Positions 57,180-64,000 of a stretch of 64,000 nucleotides of DNA are shown here, piece after piece. The DNA is from Gaeumannomyces sp. JS-464. Lineage: Eukaryota; Ascomycota; Sordariomycetes; Magnaporthales; Magnaporthaceae. The stretch's first letter is position 1. Every line of letters begins with the position of its first letter. The translations under genes and the position numbers were made by a program. Under the pieces are notes generated by a model that saw only the letters and a program-made list of their open reading frames with translations, made no database searches and was not told the origin of the DNA. The stretch is from assembly GCA_002197995.1 (NCBI GenBank), contig NGZR01000002.1, positions 7,874,001 through 7,938,000 of the forward strand. Reading direction: 5' to 3'.

Positions 57180-58175
57180 ATGAAGTTATTACTCTGGACG
57201 TACGGGCTGGTTGCCCTGTTCGCCTCGCAAGCCGCCGCGACGGCCCTGACCTTCAAGCTCGCCGCGAGCGACGAGTCGTGCTTTTACACCACCGGCAGGG
57301 CCAAGAACGAGAAGATCGCCTTTTACTTTGCGGTACGCAGCAGCAGCACGACCCCAATGCCCCCGGCCACGATCCATACGAGCGGAGTCCTGTAATCGCG
57401 TGGTCCTGCGTGAAGCAGCACCGTACTGCGATCAGGCGCCGACTTGGGCCTCGCAGAGGGAGAGGGGATAAGGGGCGCATGGGCAGGCTGAACTGAGGAA
57501 AGCACACCTTGCTAAGACTTTGGGGATCTTTAGGTGCAATCTGGCGGAAACTTCGATGTCGACTACGACGAGGTCACAGGCCCCACGGGCAAGATCGTGC
57601 TAGACGGCGAGGCGGAGCGGCAGGGCGACTTCGTTTTCACGGTCAACGACATAGGCGACTACAAGTTCTGCTTCCGCAACACCATGGCCTCGCACGCCGA
57701 CAAGGTGGTGGACTTTGAGATTGCGGTCAGTGCGAACCCACGCCTAAACTGCGGGCGCCCCTCTATGGACTTGGTTCTGTGATACTGACGATCGCTTGCG
57801 TGTCACCAGGTCGAGAACGAGGCCCGCGTAACCCTCCCGTCCAAGAAGGGAACGTCGCCGGAGCAGACGTCGACCCTGGAGGAGTCGGCCTTCAAGATCT
57901 CGGGCCAGCTGTCGTCCATCAGCAGGCATCAGAAATACTTCCGCACGCGTGAGAACCGCAACTTTGCCACCGTCAGAAGCACCGAGAAGCGCATCATCAA
58001 CTTCAGTTTGATCCAGTGCGCTCTGATTGTGCTCATGGGTGCGCTGCAGGTGTTTATTGTCAAATTCTTCTTCCAGGTATGATCTTGCTCGGCCCATTGC
58101 TGCTTTGTTCTTGGAGTCATGCGCTCTTGCTGACTAGCATCTGAACCCCAGGGCGCAAGGAAGGGGTATGTATGA
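57180..58175 (+). CDS. p24-family (emp24/gp25L) cargo receptor, Erp type
   Basis: Four exons: 57180-57332, 57534-57725, 57810-58076 and 58152-58175, giving 211 residues in clean frame. A signal peptide (MKLLLWTYGLVALFASQAAA) precedes a GOLD domain (ALTFKLAASDESCFYTT, GDFVFTVNDIGDYKFCFRN with the two conserved cysteines), then a coiled-coil stretch (SRHQKYFRTRENRNFATVRSTEKRI), a transmembrane helix (LIQCALIVLMGALQVFIVKF) and the short tail FFFQGARKGYV with phenylalanine and basic sorting signals. p24 proteins cycle between ER and Golgi in COPII and COPI vesicles as cargo receptors. The last exon is only 24 nt and encodes the sorting tail. Confidence 0.93.
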
Positions 58176-58824
58176 GCGTGAAAATGTTGCGATATGGGGC
58201 TGGGCCGTGTGGTTTTGCTACGTGTCTCCATGGCTTCTATTTATCCCTGTTTATTTTTGACACACCGAGGAGCGGAAGTCGGTGGGCAGGGCATGTAGGC
58301 AGGTGTTTTACTGTATTAGGCTCTCACGAAGATCATTTCTTTTCCTCTGCGGGCAGAAAATTGCCAAGGTGAGGCCAAGGTTACGACTCTCAATGGCAGA
58401 GTTGTAAGGTGAGCGATGAAGGTTCTACATGGACGTGCGGTTTGCGTGCTCAATGTCGGGATTCACATCCTTACCTAGGTATTTATGAAGTGAGTAAATG
58501 AAGAAGCGTTTCCGTGCTGCATTCCCCATTTGACAACCCAGTGATGACATCGGGGGGCATCGCCCGGCAGCAGTCGCGAGGTTCGAAAACTGGATGCATC
58601 CATGCCGCGAGACTCGGGCGCTTATCTAATGCTGCCTACATGCATATCGGTGGACCCACTTGCGTTTTGTCGTTTGGCAGATTGGACAAAAACGCGGACC
58701 CGAAATAAGTTCAACGTGCCTACCTGCAATTCGACGTGGGAATCAGAACACGCTCCGAGAAACGACGCCCAGATCGTGCCAAACGACCGACTCGATTACA
58801 ACAAAGCAGCCCCCGGATGCGACG
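58176..58824. other. Intergenic region
   Basis: 3' region of the p24 gene and promoter of prp45; no other feature. Confidence 0.5.
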
Positions 58825-60603
58825 ATGACCTCGATCGCTAGCGGCCTTGCGCGGGCCCTCCCGAAGCCGAAATACACGGGCGTGGATGAAGAGCCGCCAT
58901 CACACGCGGTGCAGCGCGGCCCGCGGGTGCTGGGCCCCGGCCAGCTAGACGAGACCCAGGTCGTGCTGCGGAGGACGGGCCCGCCGCCGTACGGGCAGCG
59001 GTCGTCGGGCTGGCGGCCGCGCAGCCAGGAGGACTACGGCGACGGCGGAGCCTTCCCGAGGTGCCCGTGGCGCAGTACCCGCTCGAGATGGGCCGCAAGT
59101 CCGGGTCGGGCAAGAGCAACGCGCTGGCGGTGCAGGTCGACGCCGACGGCAAGGTCAAGTACGACGCCATCGCGCGGCAGGGCCACGGCGAGGGCCGCGT
59201 CATCCACACGTCCTTCAAGGACCTCATTCCGCTGCGGCAGCGCGCGGAGGCCGGCGACATCGACCTGGCCAGGCCGTCCAAGGAGGACGTGGCGGCGACG
59301 GCGGAGCGCACGCGCAACGCGCTCGCCGTGCTGGTCAGCGGCCGTCGCGTCGCAGAAGCCCAAGAACGTCAACGTCGGCGGGCGCAAGGACCCGACATTT
59401 GTGCGCTACACGCCCGCCAACCAGATGGGCGACACCAGCGGCCCCAAGCAGGACCGCATCATGAAGATCGTGGAGCGGCAGCGCGACCCCATGGAGCCGC
59501 CCAAGTTCAAGCACAAGAAGATCCCGCGCGGCCCACCCAGCCCGCCGCCGCCCGTCATGCACTCGCCGCCCCGCAAGCTCACGGCCCAGGACCAGGAGGA
59601 CTGGAGGATACCGCCGCCCATCTCCAACTGGAAGAACCCCAAGGGTTTTACTGTGCCGCTGGACAAGCGCCTGGCTGCCGACGGGAGAGGCATGCAGGAC
59701 GTCACCATCAACGACAAGTTTGCGCAGTTCTCCGAGGCCCTATTCATGGCGGACCGGCACGCGCGCGAGGAGGTCAAGCAACGAGCGTTGATGCAGCAAA
59801 GGCTAGCGGAGAAGGAGAAGGCACAGAAGGAAGAGAACCTGCGGCAGCTGGCACAGAAGGCGCGGGAAGAACGCGCCGGAGCTGGTCGGCGGCGGTCCAG
59901 ATCCAGGTCGTCAAGGTCCAGGTCTGGCAGCTACAGCAGCCGGTCCGATTCCGGCTCGGACAGTGAGGACGAGGCCGAGCGGGAGCGGATGAAGGCTCGA
60001 AGAGAGAAGAACCGTGAAGAGGAACGCAAGATGCGGATGGGACGCATGGAGCGGAGCGCAAGATGCAGGTGATGGCGCGAGAGGCCGGGCGTGACATCTC
60101 GGAGAAGATCGCGCTGGGCTTGGCCAAACCTACGCAGTCGACCGAGGGCATGTACGACTCGCGGCTCTTCAACCAGAGCTCTGGGTTCGCGTCGGGCATC
60201 AACGAGGACAACCCCTACGACAAGCCGCTGTTCGCGGCGCAGGACGCCATCAGCAGCATCTACCGTCCCCGGGCCAACATGGACGACGAGGACGAGGCGG
60301 CGGGCGATGCCGAGATGGCAAAGATACAAAGGCCAGCCGGTACGGCGAGGTGCTTGGCCGGGGCACGTTCAAGGGCGCGAGCGACGCCGAGGCGCGCGAG
60401 GGCCCCGTGCAATTTGAGAAGGACCGGGAGGGGCCGGGACGGCGGCCGGGGGGTCGGGGGCAGAGACCCGTTCAACGTGGACAAGTTCCTATCAGAGGTG
60501 GAGCAGAGCACAACGTCCAAGCGATCGTATGGGCTCCAGGGCGGCGGCGGGGACGATGGGGGGCGGCCGAAACGGGCCAGGGTAGACGACGAGGACGATT
60601 GAG
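58825..60603 (+). CDS. prp45: SNW/SKIP-domain spliceosome protein Prp45, several frame breaks
   Basis: No introns visible. Start MTSIASGLARALPKPKYTG is canonical. Then PPPYGQRSSGWRPRSQEDYGDGGAFP, the SNW core (DGKVKYDAIARQGHGEGRVI, SFKDLIPLRQRA, PKNVNVGGRKDPTFVRYTPA, NQMGDTSG, RIMKIVERQRDPMEPPKFKH, KIPRGPPSPPPPVMHSPPRK, ISNWKNPKGFTVPLDKRLAA, DGRGMQDVTINDKFAQFSEA), an RS-rich stretch and the end PFNVDKFLSEVEQ...KRARVDDEDD. Prp45 is a structural part of the activated spliceosome and recruits Prp22. The frame breaks at about 59055-59057 (CCC), 59340-59344, 60053-60054, 60328-60330 and 60427-60467. Since the gene is normally essential, these are best explained as sequence errors. Expected length is about 580 residues. 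Confidence 0.92.
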
Positions 60604-63289
60604 CGTTCGCTTGCACGATAAAGTCAGCTGTTGGCGGCGCCCTCGCCAGAGCCCGCAGACATCGAGTTATACATTTGCGAGCCCGGGTCGCTTATAATTA
60701 ATTACTTCGCAACTTTTCGGTGTTTGTTCAACGGAGAAGCTGTCGGCCCGTGATGACAAAATGCCAAACGTTTGGATCACCGCCTAGATGTGATCCCAAA
60801 GTGCAGCCAAGCCCCATCAAGTCTGTCGCGCTGCCCAGGCTTGCGTAACCACGCCTACCCCTAGGTATTCCCGGGCCCTGACCTGGGTTTCTGTCATGTG
60901 TGGGAACTTGACATCCCGTTAAGACGCGTGCTCCACGGCGATCCCAGCAGAAGCCCACCTAAAGCCCCCCTGGCCGACCGAACCATCCAAGCCTGGTGGC
61001 TCTCGCTCCTTGAGCAGTGGCCCGTTCGTGGTGTTTTACAGTACAAACCCATGCGCCGTGGCGTCGTTATCGTGGGTTCGCTGTGGGACTGGTAGGAGAA
61101 ACAAAAAACGAGAGAACAAGAGAGTGGAGAGTTTTCCCTTGGCCTTTGCCGTGGTTGCCGCGAGTACCACAATAAACCTCTCACCTTTTGGCTTGATTCG
61201 GAATGTTTTGGCATGATCGTCATCTTTCTGATGTTCGGGAACCCGTCGATTTCGGGAACGACTCGTTCACTTCTTCACACACCACCACACACACACACAC
61301 TCTCTCTCTTTCCTCTTTCTTCGGACGATCGATCGACTAGCCACCCATGTCGATAAAGATGAACAACACACGTACCGTTGGCGCACTGTGGATTTTGTGT
61401 GAGATGGCCCATCCGCGTTTTATTCGTTCTCTTGTCAACGTGCCACCCAAACTCGACTCATGCTCTTGTCTCAATGCAACCGGGATCAGCAGCAAGGGGC
61501 GTGAGAAGGGATGCGACCGTGTTGTTGAGCAGGGAGGCAGGGTAGTTGTGACGTGGGAAACATTCCAATTCTCACTGGTTTTTTTTTTCTTTTTCTTGCT
61601 GAGGGAGGGAGAGGGAAAGCATGGATGGTAGCCATACAATTTTCAATTTTCTGACTAAAAAAAAGTTGGGATGGGAGGAAGACGAAACCGAACGAGGATG
61701 GACGGAATCCGAAAAAAATTCAAGATTTTCTTTTTGAGTTTGCGGGCGGGAAGGCACGCATTTCGAGGCCGCGCTAGTGTGCGGCTTGGCCCAACGCGCA
61801 AGCCAAGCCAAAAGGTAAAAACAAAGTTAAGGTAGTCGGAATGGTTCGTGAGGCTCTGGGCGGCACGATGTGCGAGGTCGCATTTTCAGATTGAGTTTTT
61901 TCTTCCATAGCTTCCATTCCCATGTTTCCTTTCGGTCCAACAACTCCCTCATCACCTCCGTCACATCGACCCAATTCTTATTCTAAAAGCACCTTCTTCT
62001 TCGCTTCGCTTCCTTTTTTCCTCCTTCGTCTCCCAGCGCCACTTCCCTGCTCGCGGACCAAAATGGTAACAAGTCGGGCAACATGAAGTCACAGGGAACA
62101 CACCGCTGGGCGATCGCACCGCGCCGCCGCCGGGGCCGTTGTTTACGAACATGGGATGTGCATGCTCCACGCACCAGCCGCTGGGCGCTGGGCGCTTCCT
62201 GTCCCTTGTCCTCCTCGAAGATGCCCTCCTCGGTCCCCTGAAGCCTGTTCACGCGGCGTCGTGCTGCCAAAAATAATCCTACCCTGACATTTTCTGCACA
62301 CAACCGCACAACCCGTCTTCTGAAGTAATGAGTCGATTCCACAATGAGTCGATTCCACGGCTAATGCGCCGCCGCCAGCCAATGCAAGCCATGGGGTCCC
62401 GTTCGAGAGCCTGTGTGGTGCCCCATCGCCGGCCCCTTAGTTCGCCACTGTTGACAGGATGGATGCCCCTGCCCCCCTATGGCTTTGCCCTTCCGTCACC
62501 ACCCGGGAGGGTTGAAAGAGAAAAGGGTCTGTTGAGACGGCTGTACAAGGAACTTTCCGAAGCGACCCGTTCGCTGAGTGGGGATGCCACAGAGACGCGG
62601 GCTTCCCTCCACCGCCGCAAGACAGACCACCATGGGTTTCTGGTATTCCAAGACGCTAGAGTCCCATGTTTCGGCCTCAGAATCCCATCTTCACGGGGGC
62701 GGTGGGCTGGATGGGCATTTTTTCCTTCTTGGCTAGCGCAGTCTTGGCCTGTGGGAAGGATACAACGCTCGTCCCGTCATCGCTATCAACCTCCGACTCC
62801 ACCGCCCTCGGCCCTTCGATCCCATTCATTAACAGTGCGGCATTCCCAGCTGGTCTGATATTCCCAAATCTTTCCCTCCCTTTCGTCCAGGCCAGCTGCG
62901 CCGGTCCTGTTCCAACCATTCATTTCTTTTTCCCCCGTTCGTTTTTTGTTTCGATACAGGCCTTGTAATCTTCTCCTTTGGTATCTTTTCCTGTCCTGTC
63001 TGCTGCCTCTCTCCTTTTCCTAAGTCTTGACGACAGAGGTCCCCAGGGGGGAAAGTGTCTAATATTTCCGGATAATATTGGGTTTGGGACTTGGCGGCGT
63101 TGTAGTCCAACATCCGATATCACGCTGCAGGCAGCAGCGGTTTTGGTTTTTTTTTTCGCTTCGATTTCTATTGGCTTCTCCATTGGTTTAGCCCTCGGTT
63201 ACTTTCTATTTCTCGGAGGGAGGGCAGGGCTCACCACCGTGGAGTAGAGGAGGGGTGCGAATCACCCAGACAGATGAGGTAGAAGAGCG
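60604..63289. other. 2.7 kb intergenic region with a CA/TC microsatellite
   Basis: No supported ORF or RNA. A (CA)n tract is followed by (TC)n at 61276-61310. From about 62840 the sequence is leader-like (C/T-rich) for the gene at 63290. Confidence 0.5.
61276..61310. repeat. (CA)n-(TC)n compound microsatellite
   Basis: CA-rich repeat, then TCTCTCTC. Confidence 0.85.
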
Positions 63290-64000
63290 ATGCCGGCATC
63301 GTCGTCGCAGTCCCGCAAGACGCTGGGCTCCGAACACTTCGATGCACGCAGAAACAAAACCCCGTCGCCGGGAGCCGACGACGAGACTTCCCCGCCCAAC
63401 GGCAAGCCCGTCAAGCGGAGGATATCCGAGTCCCAGGCCTCGGCGGCAGCAAGGCGGACGCCGTCACGCAAGGGCTCGGGGGAGAGGCGGCCGCAACCGC
63501 AGCGCAAGGCCAGCGTCAGCAGCCCCGACGGCTCGATCACCAGCGGCTCGAGTCGCCGCGGCAAGAGGTTCAGCGTCGGCGAATCCGACGATGAGGACGA
63601 TGAGGACGATGAATCCGACTCGGACGACTACCGCCGCTCCTCCCGCTCCCGCTCCCGCTCTAGCCCGGATTCGAGCTCCGCCAATGACCCCTTCAGCTCC
63701 TCCGGTCCCCGCCGCCGCTCCAGCCGTGCCGTGAGGCAACAGCCCCCGCGAACCGAGACCCCAGCAGGGGCCGCAAGCCCAACAGGAGCCGCAGCGCCAG
63801 CAGGGCCGCCAGCAAGGCCACCGCGACCAGCAGCCGCCGGCCCGTCGACGGTGCCCCAGCCCCAGCAGCACGACCCGGAACCCGCCGATGCCCGGCCAGA
63901 ACGGCTTGCTCAGGCGGACCATGAGCAGCCGCGAGCTCCCCAGCCACCGCCGCGAGAGCAACGCCGGGCAGGACGGCGGCAGGCCGAGCCTGCAGCGGGC
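63290..64000 (+). CDS. 5' part of an acidic and Ser/Arg-rich, probably nuclear protein
   Basis: An ATG at 63290 (MPASSSQSRKTLGSEHFDAR) opens a frame that stays open to the window end (237 codons). The N-terminus is Ser, Arg, Pro and Lys-rich with basic clusters (GKPVKRRISES, SRRGKRFS), an acidic patch (ESDDEDDEDDESDSDD) and an RS tract (RRSSRSRSRSSPDSSS). After about 63730 another frame reads more like protein (PMPGQNGLLRRTMSSRELPS at about 63890-63950), so a one-base break is likely there. Disordered, probably nuclear; family not recognisable from this part. Confidence 0.5.
   Translation, partial: MPASSSQSRKTLGSEHFDARRNKTPSPGADDETSPPNGKPVKRRISESQASAAARRTPSRKGSGERRPQPQRKASVSSPDGSITSGSSRRGKRFSVGESDDEDDEDDESDSDDYRRSSRSRSRSSPDSSSANDPFSSSGPRRRSSRAVRQQPPRTETPAGAASPTGAAAPAGPPARPPRPAAAGPSTVPQPQQHDPEPADARPERLAQADHEQPRAPQPPPREQRRAGRRQAEPAAG

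Overview
The window is filamentous ascomycete nuclear DNA (Pezizomycotina, most likely a Sordariomycete). The evidence is GC-rich coding sequence with strong G/C preference at third codon positions, short GT-AG introns (about 50-130 nt, a few longer) with fungal donors such as GTAAGT and GTACGT, a group II G-alpha (GNA-2 type), a dispersed 5S rRNA gene, and a run of typical ascomycete housekeeping genes. I see no transposon, CRISPR array, rDNA unit or polyketide/peptide synthase gene.

Layout. 1-5.1 kb: the 5' end of an unknown gene, a Nit2-type omega-amidase and spermidine synthase. 5.1-10.2 kb: a gene-poor stretch leading into the gna-2-like G-alpha gene. 14-25.3 kb: a membrane-anchored GH3 beta-glucosidase, an unknown protein, and an SHPRH/Irc20-like SNF2-RING helicase, all with broken frames. 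27-33 kb: coding fragments, an SRPK-like kinase and a glutathione peroxidase. 33.8-44 kb: a Tda3-like FAD oxidoreductase with a large disordered insertion, then a divergent pair (DapA-family aldolase and Gfo/Idh/MocA oxidoreductase) that looks like the fungal D-galacturonate gene pair gaaC/gaaA. 44.3 kb: a 5S rRNA gene with TATA box and T-run. 45-64 kb: a GT8 glycosyltransferase, a Cys-rich single-pass surface protein, a multi-pass membrane protein with an internal duplication, a hypothetical protein, a PhoD-like phosphatase, a p24 cargo receptor, the spliceosomal SNW/Prp45 protein, and the start of an acidic/Ser-Arg-rich protein.

A property of the whole window decides how to read it. About half of the protein genes carry one or more single-base frame breaks, many of them at short G or C runs (3-6 nt), while others (gna-2, spermidine synthase, p24, the FAD oxidoreductase, the galacturonate-type pair) are intact through several introns. 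Prp45, normally an essential spliceosome component, alone carries about five. I read most of these as base-calling or assembly indels, not as pseudogenes. Two in-frame stops (14203 and 27530) are not explained this way.

Most genes look unrelated in function. The one plausible functional group is the divergent galacturonate-type pair at 38-44 kb. I found no convincing new multi-gene system. The best candidates for follow-up are that pair, the FAD oxidoreductase insertion, the variant 5S gene and the in-frame TGA in the beta-glucosidase.
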